Source: Oscillospiraceae bacterium (GTDB lineage Bacteria; Bacillota_A; Clostridia; Oscillospirales; JAAYXM01). Taken from it: a stretch of 25,692 nt of DNA. Made by a program: the position numbers and the translations under genes. The notes beneath the pieces were generated by a model that was given only the letters and a program-made list of their open reading frames with translations, did no database searches and had not been told where the DNA came from. The stretch lies in NCBI GenBank assembly GCA_017532355.1, contig JAFXJK010000015.1, forward strand, positions 1 to 25,692, written 5' to 3'. This document shows, piece by piece, positions 1 through 7,108 of the stretch. Numbering within the stretch: position 1 is the stretch's first letter; each line of letters opens with the position of its first letter.

Positions 1-483
1 CTGGAGATTTTTGAAAACATTCTTTTTAGCTTCGGTAACACAAACGAGATACAGAATATTATAAATGAAGAACTTGTAATTTCACAAATCGGACAGGAGC
101 AAACCTTGATTGATTTTTCCAAACTCGAAAGACGCGAACAGAGTGAAATAATAAACTTTATAAAAAGTCTACCGCTTTATGAGGAAGTAAAAGTAAATGG
201 TAGAAGTTACATACTGGTACATGCAGGATTACCCGATTTTGATGGGTTGCCAATCGAGTATTATGAGGAAAGCGAACTTTTATTTGGTCCTCACGATTAT
301 AATGAAATTCATTATGAGGATACAACAATTATATGCGGACATCTTCCTACACGATTTATTGATGGTGCTACCCCTGATGTAATATACAGAGGTGCAGACA
401 CAATAAATGTTGATTGTGGATTGGGATTTGGTGGACAACTTGGAGTATTATGTTTAGACACGGACGAAGAAATTTATTTTTAG
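1..483 (+). CDS. Calcineurin-like metallophosphoesterase, 3' end only
   Basis: The frame is open from the first base, so the N-terminus lies outside the window; 160 residues remain before the TAG at 481. The remnant carries the C-terminal half of a serine/threonine-phosphatase-type metallophosphoesterase: a VHAGLP segment (metal-ligand His after a beta strand) and a later ICGHLPT segment (the GHxxx metal-binding block), followed by NVDCGLGFGGQLGVLCLD, typical of the family's final beta strands. The first metal-binding motifs (DxH, GDxxD, GNHE) would be in the missing part. The substrate cannot be told; relatives dephosphorylate proteins or dinucleoside polyphosphates. Its sequence is visibly more AT-rich than the genes downstream, and 75 bp without a recognisable promoter or terminator separate it from the next gene. 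Confidence 0.8.
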   Translation: MEIFENILFSFGNTNEIQNIINEELVISQIGQEQTLIDFSKLERREQSEIINFIKSLPLYEEVKVNGRSYILVHAGLPDFDGLPIEYYEESELLFGPHDYNEIHYEDTTIICGHLPTRFIDGATPDVIYRGADTINVDCGLGFGGQLGVLCLDTDEEIYF

Positions 484-558
484 TGAATTGAGTTGACCAA
501 GTTGGGAAAACAAAAATCACGTTGAGAGTGTTGCACTATTCACTTCGGAGGTGCTAAA

Positions 559-1182
559 ATGAAAAATATTTTTATACTTGGAGACAGCTACTCTACTTAC
601 GGCGGATATATCCCCGATGGGTATCACGCGTATTATAGCGACGGAATGGAAATAATCCCCGTTGTAAGAGGGGTCGAGAAAACCTGGTGGAAGATGTTTG
701 AAAAGGAGAATGATCTGAACATTGTCCTCAACGACAGCTTCTCGGGTTCAACCGTTTGCAATACGGTAAGAGAGTATCTTACGGTTGAAACGTCGTTTAT
801 CAGCAGAATCGATAAATACATAGCCGAAGGCTTCTTTGCTGAAAACAAAATCGACACAATGTTTATATTTGGCGGAACAAATGATTCCTGGATAGATGCT
901 CCCGTCGGAAGCCTCAAATATTCGGATTGGACAGCGGATGACTTGAAATGTGTTCTGCCTGCATTTTGCTACCTGATTGACAGGGCAAAAGAAGTTGTTG
1001 AAGATATACTTGTTATCATAAACTCAGAGCTGAAGAGCGAAATAACAGAAGGCTTTATGGAAGCTTGCAAAAAAAACAATGTCAGATACTTAGGCCTTTG
1101 TGAAATCGACAAGGAAAACGGACATCCCACAGAGATGGGAATGAGGCAAATTGCAGACCAGGTTACGGAGTGTTATATATGA
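559..1182 (+). CDS. SGNH/GDSL-family hydrolase
   Basis: This 207-residue cytoplasmic-looking protein begins with ILGDSYSTYGG, the SGNH block I with nucleophile Ser10. FGGTNDSW supplies block III with Asn108, and DKENGHPTEMG near the end supplies the block V acid and His189. The family hydrolyses ester bonds in lipids, acylated sugars or peptidoglycan O-acetyl groups; the substrate cannot be told here. No signal peptide is visible, so an intracellular role is likely. The ATG at 559 is preceded by a strong GGAGGTG ribosome site. The stop overlaps the next gene's ATG by 4 bp (ATGA), which indicates translational coupling to the following carboxypeptidase-like gene. Confidence 0.88.
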   Translation: MKNIFILGDSYSTYGGYIPDGYHAYYSDGMEIIPVVRGVEKTWWKMFEKENDLNIVLNDSFSGSTVCNTVREYLTVETSFISRIDKYIAEGFFAENKIDTMFIFGGTNDSWIDAPVGSLKYSDWTADDLKCVLPAFCYLIDRAKEVVEDILVIINSELKSEITEGFMEACKKNNVRYLGLCEIDKENGHPTEMGMRQIADQVTECYI

Positions 1183-1778
1183 GCTGTTTGAAGCAAAAAA
1201 CGCCTGATTATCTAATTCTTATAAATGAAGACAACCGGCTTCCTGAAAATTTCGTGGATACGGTTGAGCTTATTTCCGTCAGGAATTCTGAAGGAACGGA
1301 ATACGTAATTGAGAAGAAGACGTATGAAGCGTTTATGCGTCTGCGCGAAGATATTCTCAAAAACGACGGACTTCAGGCTGAGCTCATTTCAGTTTACAGA
1401 ACAGTCGCCCAGCAGGAAAAAACCTTTAACGGATACGTCGATAAGTTCGGCATAGAATATGCAAGAAAGTACGCCGCAATCCCAGGACATTCCGAGCATC
1501 ATACGGGGTTTGCGATTGATGTCAGCTTTGTAGTGGAGGGAAGACTTCCTCGACTTATAAAAGAGCTCCTTGAGATGGATGATTTGTTCAAAATCGTCCA
1601 TAAAAAGCTTGCGAAATATGGATTTATCTTAAGATATCCGAGCGGCAAGGAAGACATAACGAAAATCGGATATGAGCCGTGGCACTTTCGATATATAGAT
1701 TCACTTGAGAACGCAGGAGAAATTGCAGAAGCAGATATCTGTTTTGAAGAATATTGGGAGAAGAAACTTAATGGATAA
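1179..1778 (+). CDS. M15B (VanY-like) D-alanyl-D-alanine carboxypeptidase family protein
   Basis: The 199-residue product has the M15B zinc-peptidase signature: SEHHTGFAIDV at residues 105-115 matches SxHxxGxAxD (zinc ligands His107 and Asp114), and YEPWHFRY near residue 168 supplies the catalytic Glu and third zinc ligand His169. The family removes the terminal D-Ala from peptidoglycan stem peptides. VanY-type enzymes usually have an N-terminal membrane anchor, but none is visible here, which leaves a soluble enzyme or an unusual export route. I chose the ATG at 1179 over a GTG at 1170 because it makes the common ATGA overlap with the upstream stop and has a GGAG 8 bases before it. Its end overlaps the TraX gene by 8 bp. 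Confidence 0.85.
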   Translation: MSCLKQKTPDYLILINEDNRLPENFVDTVELISVRNSEGTEYVIEKKTYEAFMRLREDILKNDGLQAELISVYRTVAQQEKTFNGYVDKFGIEYARKYAAIPGHSEHHTGFAIDVSFVVEGRLPRLIKELLEMDDLFKIVHKKLAKYGFILRYPSGKEDITKIGYEPWHFRYIDSLENAGEIAEADICFEEYWEKKLNG

Positions 1779-2457
1779 AAGCATTCATAAAGGTCTTTCG
1801 GGAAATCAGCTGAAGGTAATTGCGGCAATAGCAATGACTATCGACCATATAGGAGTAATGCTCTTTCCTGAAATTGAGCTTCTCCGTATAATCGGGCGGA
1901 TTGCCCTGCCGATTTTTGCGTATATGATTGCCGAGGGGTGTGTGCATACAAAAAACAGACTGAAATATGCGTTAACTTTGTTTTCCGTTGCGCTCCTCTG
2001 TCAGGTTGTGTATTTTGTTGCGATGAGGTCGCTTGAGCAATGTATCCTTGTGACTTTTCTCATGTCCGTTTTGCTTATTTTTTCTTATGATATGGCAAGG
2101 GAAAAAAGGAGCTTTGTACATGTCGGAACATTTATTGTTGCGATTGTGGCTGTATTTGCGATATGTGAAGTGATTCCGATTTATATAAATGGTTTTTCGG
2201 TTAACTACGGCTTTTTCGGGGCGGTTCTTCCGCTTTTGATTTACACGGGAAGAACAAAAAATGAAAAACTTCTTCGCCTTGCTCTTGGACTTTTGTTCAT
2301 AACTCTTGTTCTTAACGGTGTGCAAGGCTATTCAATGCTTGCAATTATTCCGCTTTATTTTTATAATAGTAAACGTGGAAAGCTGCGGATGAAATACTTT
2401 TTCTATATTTACTATCCGCTTCATCTCGGAGTGATTCATCTTATAAGTATGTTATAA
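1771..2457 (+). CDS. TraX-family integral membrane protein
   Basis: The 228-residue protein consists almost entirely of hydrophobic helices. It opens with LSGNQLKVIAAIAMTIDHIG, closely matching the start of TraX-family proteins, named after the F-plasmid pilin N-acetylase; chromosomal Firmicutes members are of unknown substrate and are related to membrane acyltransferases. No conjugation gene is nearby, so pilin modification is not suggested. An acyl-transfer role on an envelope molecule, alongside the SGNH hydrolase and carboxypeptidase-like gene upstream, is plausible but inferred. The ATG at 1771 has a GGGAGAAG ribosome site and lies inside the end of the previous gene; a longer in-frame start at 1705 would overlap that gene by 74 bp and is rejected. 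Confidence 0.82.
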   Translation: MDKSIHKGLSGNQLKVIAAIAMTIDHIGVMLFPEIELLRIIGRIALPIFAYMIAEGCVHTKNRLKYALTLFSVALLCQVVYFVAMRSLEQCILVTFLMSVLLIFSYDMAREKRSFVHVGTFIVAIVAVFAICEVIPIYINGFSVNYGFFGAVLPLLIYTGRTKNEKLLRLALGLLFITLVLNGVQGYSMLAIIPLYFYNSKRGKLRMKYFFYIYYPLHLGVIHLISML

Positions 2458-2482
2458 AAATATATAAAGAGAGGGAAAAGAA

Positions 2483-3139
2483 ATGGAAAGATTCAAAGAA
2501 AGAGATTTGCCGCTTCGATGCGTGCTTCGTATGCAGAAGAAAGATTCATCTGCCGATGAGTACATAAAAACCTGCCAGCCGCTCTGGGACAAGGCAGTAG
2601 AGGACGGCAAGCTCCGCAGCGGTACTGTTTTTACGTATGACGACCAGATTTTTGTGTATTTCGAGTGCCGCGAGGTCTTTGATATTTACGAATATCTCCC
2701 CGATATCGATAAGTATGTTTACCCCTGGCCGGGACAGGAGAAGCCGCGTCCGTTCATTCCCATGGTGAAGGTTTATCAGAGCTCGCCGATGGAAGAGGTG
2801 CGCGACTGGAAGCGCCCGAAGAAAGTCGTTCCGCGCCTTACAATCAGCCGCATGAACATCGACACGCTTCAGGAATATACCTTCTGGCATTATCTCTTGC
2901 AGGAGGAGCGCCCGGGCTACAACGGCAGATATCTCGCTATATGGGGTATTGAGGATTGGTGCGTTCTCTACAACGAAGACGAGGAAAAACCCATCGATAT
3001 GGATTATTCCGGAAAGCTTGATACAAACAATGCGCCTGTGGACGACTGGACAGCGTATATGGTTCCGCATTTCTATAACTGGCCTGACGGCAAGCTCTAT
3101 CAGAACGGAATCATCCTTGTCCATGCGGAGGAGAAATAG
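2483..3139 (+). CDS. Hypothetical protein, possible tandem dimeric alpha/beta-barrel (RhaM-like) fold
   Basis: I do not recognise this 218-residue soluble protein with certainty. It appears to contain two related halves. The first (about residues 10-65) runs from RCVLRMQ through a helix with PLWDKAVEDGKL to QIFVYFECRE. The second (about 110-165) runs from RLTISRMN through a helix to WCVLYNEDEE. This strand-helix-strand-strand pattern, with a Trp in the helix and an aromatic final strand, resembles L-rhamnose mutarotase and other dimeric alpha/beta-barrel proteins. Aromatic and proline content is high (YVYPWPGQEKPRPF). It is preceded by GAGAGGG before the ATG and is only 3 bp from the thioesterase gene, so the two are probably co-translated. 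The fold assignment is tentative. Confidence 0.7.
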   Translation: MERFKERDLPLRCVLRMQKKDSSADEYIKTCQPLWDKAVEDGKLRSGTVFTYDDQIFVYFECREVFDIYEYLPDIDKYVYPWPGQEKPRPFIPMVKVYQSSPMEEVRDWKRPKKVVPRLTISRMNIDTLQEYTFWHYLLQEERPGYNGRYLAIWGIEDWCVLYNEDEEKPIDMDYSGKLDTNNAPVDDWTAYMVPHFYNWPDGKLYQNGIILVHAEEK

Positions 3140-3142
3140 AAA

Positions 3143-3541
3143 ATGGGCGAATTTAAGGATGTCAATGAGGCAAGGGAGTTTTTCTTTGATGATACTTTTG
3201 CAAGAAAGAGCGGAATCGTAATCGATGAGCTCACGGACAACGGTTGCGTATGCAGTATGGAAATCTGCGACGACCATAAAAACGCCGCAGGCGGAGTTAT
3301 GGGCGGTGCGATATTCACGCTTGCCGATTTTGCTTTTGCTGTAGCATCGAACAATATGCATAAGGTAACCCTCGTCCAGAACGTCAGCATAAACTTTCTG
3401 TCAGGAACGCGTGGTACGCGCCTTATAGCAACGGCGACCTGCAAGAAGGACGGAAAGAATACCTGCGTGTATAACGTGGATGTTACCGATGACCTTGGGC
3501 GCGATGTTGCCCAGTATGTCGGAACGGGATATAAGCTTTAG
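3143..3541 (+). CDS. PaaI-family hotdog thioesterase
   Basis: The 132-residue length and the segment NAAGGVMGGAIFTLADFAFA are characteristic of PaaI-type acyl-CoA thioesterases, in which this loop and the long central helix of the hotdog fold form the active site and the helix carries the catalytic Asp (LAD). The usual HGG is replaced by MGG. The C-terminal strands (SINFLSGTRGTRLIATATC..., NVDVTDDLGRDVAQYVGTGYKL) fit the family. It would hydrolyse small or aromatic acyl-CoA esters; the exact substrate is unknown. GAGGAGAAATAG just upstream provides the ribosome site, overlapping the end of the preceding gene, so the two are co-expressed. Confidence 0.88.
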   Translation: MGEFKDVNEAREFFFDDTFARKSGIVIDELTDNGCVCSMEICDDHKNAAGGVMGGAIFTLADFAFAVASNNMHKVTLVQNVSINFLSGTRGTRLIATATCKKDGKNTCVYNVDVTDDLGRDVAQYVGTGYKL

Positions 3542-3559
3542 AGGGATGACAGACGTATT

Positions 3560-4789
3560 ATGAAAAAGGATAATTCAATTTTAAAAATAAAAGGAGTTTT
3601 CAACGAGGGCTCGGGGTTTAAGTATTTTCTCCTCTCCGTTCTCATTACGGGTATTTCCTACGGACTTTATAAGGGAATACTCGACAACTTCCTTGCGGAA
3701 GTCGTAAAGATGGGCGAGACGGACCGCGGCCTCACGGAGTTTTTCCGTGAGCTTCCCGGAATACTTCTCGTTTTTATTCTTGCGGCGTTCTATATGCTCT
3801 CGGCGGAGAGCCTTTTTAAGATAGGCGCGGTAATAATGCTCGTCGGTCTTGGTATGCATGCGATCCTTCCTCCGACAAGGGTGCTTACGATTCTTGCAAT
3901 CTGTATGTATTCCGTCGGTGAGCATATCCAGATAGGAATGAAGAGCACGCTTTCGCTTAAATATGCAAAGCAGGGTTCAGGCGGTGCGGCACTTGGTGCA
4001 CAGACTTCTGTCAATCAGATTGGTACTCTCGTAGGTTATCTTGTTGTCGTTGCTGCATTTTCATTTTTTACGGAAAATCAGCCCTATACCGAGTTCTTTA
4101 TTCTCGCGGCAGGCCTTGCGCTCGTGAGCGTTATCTTTAACTTCAAGATTGACGGACGAAGCGAAACCGAAAAGGGAAAACGCTTCTATTTCCATAAGAA
4201 ATACACGAAGTACTATATGCTCGAGATGTTCTACGGTGCAAGAAAACAGGTTTTCTTGACCTTCGGACCGTATGTTCTCATTCTCTTCTACGGTGCAAAC
4301 GCGGCGATGATTAGCTTCCTCTTTGCAGTTTCTGCCGTTGTATGCTTTATCTTCTCTCCGATTATCGGAAAGATTATAGATAAGGTCGGCTACAAAACCG
4401 TTATGGTGGCAGACACGCTCATTCTCGTCATCGTATGCGCATTTTACGGCTTTGCGCACCGTGTTTTCCCGATGAACATAGCGTTTATAATATGCTGTGT
4501 AAACTATGTTCTCGATGCGGTTATTTCACTTGCTTCCATGGCGTCTAATATGTATGTAAAAGACCTTTCCGACAATGACGATGAGGTCAAGGCGACGATT
4601 TCAACGGGTGTATCTATAAACCACGTCATAACCATCTTCATCGCGCTCTTCGGCGGATGGATATGGGAAACGCTTGGAATCGAAGTTCTCTTTATCTGTT
4701 CTGCAGTCCTCGGCCTTCTCAACAGTGCTTACGCCGCATCAATCAAGACGAAGAAGCAAATCAAAGCGCGTGAGGCGAGCGGCGTATGA
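3560..4789 (+). CDS. Major facilitator superfamily (MFS) transporter
   Basis: This is a 409-residue protein with about twelve hydrophobic segments, the normal MFS size. The intracellular loop FSPIIGKIIDKVGYKTVMV is the half-2 equivalent of the MFS loop 2-3 motif (GxxxDRxG). A polar central loop (DGRSETEKGKRFYFHKKYTK, about residues 197-216) separates two six-helix halves. The C-terminus is short and basic. The transported compound is not predictable; drug efflux or metabolite export are both possible. The gene sits 18 bp after the thioesterase gene (GAGGGATG ribosome region) and overlaps the tRNA-dihydrouridine synthase gene by 4 bp (ATGA), so it belongs to the same transcription unit. Confidence 0.87.
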   Translation: MKKDNSILKIKGVFNEGSGFKYFLLSVLITGISYGLYKGILDNFLAEVVKMGETDRGLTEFFRELPGILLVFILAAFYMLSAESLFKIGAVIMLVGLGMHAILPPTRVLTILAICMYSVGEHIQIGMKSTLSLKYAKQGSGGAALGAQTSVNQIGTLVGYLVVVAAFSFFTENQPYTEFFILAAGLALVSVIFNFKIDGRSETEKGKRFYFHKKYTKYYMLEMFYGARKQVFLTFGPYVLILFYGANAAMISFLFAVSAVVCFIFSPIIGKIIDKVGYKTVMVADTLILVIVCAFYGFAHRVFPMNIAFIICCVNYVLDAVISLASMASNMYVKDLSDNDDEVKATISTGVSINHVITIFIALFGGWIWETLGIEVLFICSAVLGLLNSAYAASIKTKKQIKAREASGV

Positions 4790-5709
4790 AGCTTTACTTC
4801 GCACCGCTCGAGGGGATAACAACTTATACGTTCCGAAATACGCATTTTGAGATGTTTGGCGGTGCAGACAGGTATTTTGCGCCGTTTATAAACCCGAGCG
4901 ACAACGAAAAGGTAAGTAAGAAAGGGTTTCGCGACATTCTCCCCGAGAATAACGGGGAAACCCCCGTCACCGTACAGGTGCTCACCGCAAACGCAGAGTC
5001 GTTTCTTAAGTTTGAGGATAAGCTTTCGCATCTTCCCTATGACGAAATAAACATAAACATCGGCTGTCCTGCGTCAACGGTCGTCAGAAAGGGCAGAGGT
5101 TCAGGCTTTTTAAAAACTCCCGATGCTATGGACGAGTTTTTCTCCGGGATTTTTTCGAAAACTGCGATGAAAGTGTCCGTCAAGACAAGAATCGGTTATT
5201 CTTCGAAAGAAGAGTTTCCGCGCCTTATGGAGATATATAACAAGTACCCGTTAGCGAGTCTCACCGTCCATCCCAGAACGCGCGAACAAGCTTATAAGGG
5301 CGAGTGCGACATGGATGCGTTTTCGTTTGCATATAATGAAACGGGAAATGCCCTCTGCTACAACGGAGATATCCGCACAGCCGAGGATGTAGAAGGTATA
5401 GAGAAACGCTTTCCGAATCTCTCTGCCGTAATGCTTGGGCGAGGCGCGGTTGCAAACCCTGCAATTTTCCGCGAAATCCGAGGCGGAGAAAAGCTAAGGA
5501 CGGAAGAACTCATAGCCTTTTCAAAGCTCCTCGCGGAGAGGTACATAAAAGTTCTCGGCTCGGAGGTATTCACGCTTCATAAGCTGAAAGAGGTGTGGAT
5601 ATACGCGATAAGAAACTTTCCCGAGGAGACAAAGCTTGCAAAGGAGATCAAAAAAGCAGCAACGCTTTCCGACTTTATGTCGGCAATAAGCAAACTTCCC
5701 AATTTGTAG
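4786..5709 (+). CDS. tRNA-dihydrouridine synthase
   Basis: This FMN-dependent enzyme reduces specific uridines in tRNA to dihydrouridine using NADPH. Its 307 residues show the Dus TIM-barrel landmarks: FAPLEGITTYTFR at the N-terminus (flavin-binding first strand), VQVLTANAESF, then ININIGCPASTVVRKGRGSGF with catalytic Cys94, VKTRIGY near 133 (flavin-contacting Lys), SLTVHPRTREQAYKG near 160 (His and Arg that contact RNA and FMN), CYNGDI near 191, and MLGRGAVANP near 216-225 for the FMN phosphate. The C-terminal helical tRNA-binding domain is present though short. It starts inside the end of the MFS gene. All key residues are intact, so it should be active. Confidence 0.93.
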   Translation: MKLYFAPLEGITTYTFRNTHFEMFGGADRYFAPFINPSDNEKVSKKGFRDILPENNGETPVTVQVLTANAESFLKFEDKLSHLPYDEININIGCPASTVVRKGRGSGFLKTPDAMDEFFSGIFSKTAMKVSVKTRIGYSSKEEFPRLMEIYNKYPLASLTVHPRTREQAYKGECDMDAFSFAYNETGNALCYNGDIRTAEDVEGIEKRFPNLSAVMLGRGAVANPAIFREIRGGEKLRTEELIAFSKLLAERYIKVLGSEVFTLHKLKEVWIYAIRNFPEETKLAKEIKKAATLSDFMSAISKLPNL

Positions 5710-5717
5710 GAGAAAAT

Positions 5718-6251
5718 ATGAAAACGATAGTAATTTACAAATCAAAGTACGGCTCGACAAAGCAGTATGCCGAGTGGATATCCGAGGAGCTCGGTTGCGA
5801 AGCGCGCGAAGCGAGGTCGGTAAAAGCTGATGAATTGACAGCGTATGATACGATAATTTACGGTGGCGGACTTTATGCCGAGGTCATAGCCGGAGTAATA
5901 CTTATCACGAAGAACTATGAGAAGCTCAAAGATAAAAAGCTCATTGTTTTCACAACGGGTATAACTCCGCTTGACTGCCGTGAGTATTATGACAAGCTCG
6001 TGTTCGATAAGAACTTCAAGGGCGAGATAAGAGAAAAGGTAAAGGTTTACAACTACCTCGGAAAGATGATTTTGTCCGAGCTTACACTTCCGCACAGAAC
6101 GGCGATAAAGGCGCTCAAGAAGCTTATGTCGGAAAAAGAGAACCCGACGGAGATGGAAAAGCTCCTCGTCACGCTCTGCGATGCCGATGGCGATTTCTCG
6201 GACAAAAACGCGATAAGCGGGCTTATAGAATACGCAAAAGAAGGAATATAG
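5718..6251 (+). CDS. Flavodoxin-domain protein
   Basis: The protein (177 residues from the ATG at 5718) begins MKTIVIYKSKYGSTKQYAEW, a classical FMN phosphate-binding loop (T/S-x-x-G-x-T-like, here SKYGSTKQYA), followed by the alternating strands of a flavodoxin fold (YDTIIYGGGLYAEVIAG, KLIVFTTGITP). It resembles the flavodoxin-like domain proteins related to HemG-type protoporphyrinogen oxidases that are common in anaerobic Firmicutes. It is probably an electron carrier or small flavoenzyme; its partner is unknown. The reading frame is open further upstream to 5595, but the ATG at 5718 has a good AGGAGA ribosome site directly after the upstream stop and starts at the conserved first strand, so it is chosen. 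Confidence 0.86.
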   Translation: MKTIVIYKSKYGSTKQYAEWISEELGCEAREARSVKADELTAYDTIIYGGGLYAEVIAGVILITKNYEKLKDKKLIVFTTGITPLDCREYYDKLVFDKNFKGEIREKVKVYNYLGKMILSELTLPHRTAIKALKKLMSEKENPTEMEKLLVTLCDADGDFSDKNAISGLIEYAKEGI

Positions 6252-6254
6252 AAG

Positions 6255-6965
6255 ATGCTTGATGCTATACTTTTCGATCTTGACGGAACGCTGCTCCCGA
6301 TGGATAATGACGAATTTATCGAAGGCTATCTCAAGCTCATCGCAAAAACTGCGATGCAGTGGGGATACACCTCTCCCGAGGAGACAGTTGCGGCTCTCTG
6401 GGAGGGCGTTACTGCAATGGTGAAGAACAACGGAGAAATGTCAAACTTTGACGCGTTTTGGAAACGCTTTGAGGATTTCCTCGGACGCGACTGCTCAGAG
6501 GATATACCGAAGTTTGACAAGTTTTATGAAAACGAATTTATGCAGCTTAAAGAGCTTTCTTTTCCGACTCCGCTTGCGAAGGTCGCAGTTGACGAGGCGA
6601 GAAAGCGCGCAAAGTACGTTATCCTTGCCTCCAACCCCGTTTTTCCATTGGTAGCGACGGAAATGAGAATGGGATGGACAGGGCTTAACCCGTCCGATTT
6701 TGACTGGGTGACGAATTATTCAAATTCGACCTCCTGCAAGCCGAATCCAAGGTATTACAAAGATATTCTGAAACGGTTTTCGATTGACCCGACAAAGTGC
6801 GTTATGATAGGAAATGACGTCCGTGAGGATTACCTCGCGTCGCGTGAGGCAGGGGTGTCTTCCGCGTTTATCGTAAATGACTACATAATCAACAGAAAAG
6901 CCGACGAGGTAGGTTGCAAAAACGGCACATATCGTGATATGATTGACTATATAAAGAGCTTATGA
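6255..6965 (+). CDS. HAD-superfamily hydrolase
   Basis: The 236-residue protein has the four HAD motifs in order: FDLDGTLLPMDN with nucleophile Asp8 and Asp10 (motif I), ILASNPVFP (motif II Ser), CKPNPRYY (motif III Lys) and VMIGNDVREDYLASREAG (motif IV acidic residues). A helical cap lies between motifs I and II, so it is a C1-cap phosphatase-type enzyme. The substrate (sugar phosphate, nucleotide or other small phosphate ester) cannot be told. It is the last gene of the long plus-strand run; a rho-independent terminator begins right after its TGA. The spacing to the upstream flavodoxin gene is 3 bp. Confidence 0.9.
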   Translation: MLDAILFDLDGTLLPMDNDEFIEGYLKLIAKTAMQWGYTSPEETVAALWEGVTAMVKNNGEMSNFDAFWKRFEDFLGRDCSEDIPKFDKFYENEFMQLKELSFPTPLAKVAVDEARKRAKYVILASNPVFPLVATEMRMGWTGLNPSDFDWVTNYSNSTSCKPNPRYYKDILKRFSIDPTKCVMIGNDVREDYLASREAGVSSAFIVNDYIINRKADEVGCKNGTYRDMIDYIKSL

Positions 6966-6995
6966 AAAAAACAGACTGACAGGTCTGTTTTTTTA
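6966..6995 (+). terminator. Rho-independent terminator after the HAD gene
   Basis: A run of A (6965-6970) precedes ACAGAC (6971-6976), a 6-base loop, GTCTGT (6983-6988) and a T run (6989-6994). The A and T runs extend the stem. It directly follows the HAD stop and ends the operon. Confidence 0.9.
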
Positions 6996-7027
6996 GCTTT
7001 GTAAATATTAAATTTTTGTGAAAGATA

Positions 7028-7057
7028 TTGAAAAAAAACGGACTTTCTGTTTATAAT
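7028..7057 (+). promoter_or_regulatory. Predicted sigma-A promoter of the Na/Pi cotransporter gene
   Basis: TTGAAA (7028-7033) and TATAAT (7052-7057) are separated by 18 bases, close to the housekeeping consensus. It lies between the upstream terminator and the cotransporter start, leaving a leader of about 45 bases. Confidence 0.75.
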
Positions 7058-7108
7058 TACAGTGTATGAATAGAAAGATGAAAAAAGAAAGAAGAAAGGA
7101 AAAAGAAA

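Noticed and set aside
482..544. AGTGAAT/ATTCACT inverted repeat flanking the gap before the SGNH gene
   Set aside because: Only 7 bases pair around a 49-base loop, there is no T tract and no promoter elements, so chance is the likeliest explanation.
1705..1770. N-terminal extension of the TraX gene
   Set aside because: It is read from within the carboxypeptidase gene and adds a non-hydrophobic stretch before the family's usual start.
2546..3361. 271-residue minus-strand frame
   Set aside because: It lies opposite two well-supported plus-strand genes, has no ribosome site in context, and its product resembles no family.
5595..5717. N-terminal extension of the flavodoxin-like gene
   Set aside because: It would overlap the dihydrouridine synthase gene by over 100 bp and precede the natural first strand; the ATG at 5718 has AGGAGA upstream.
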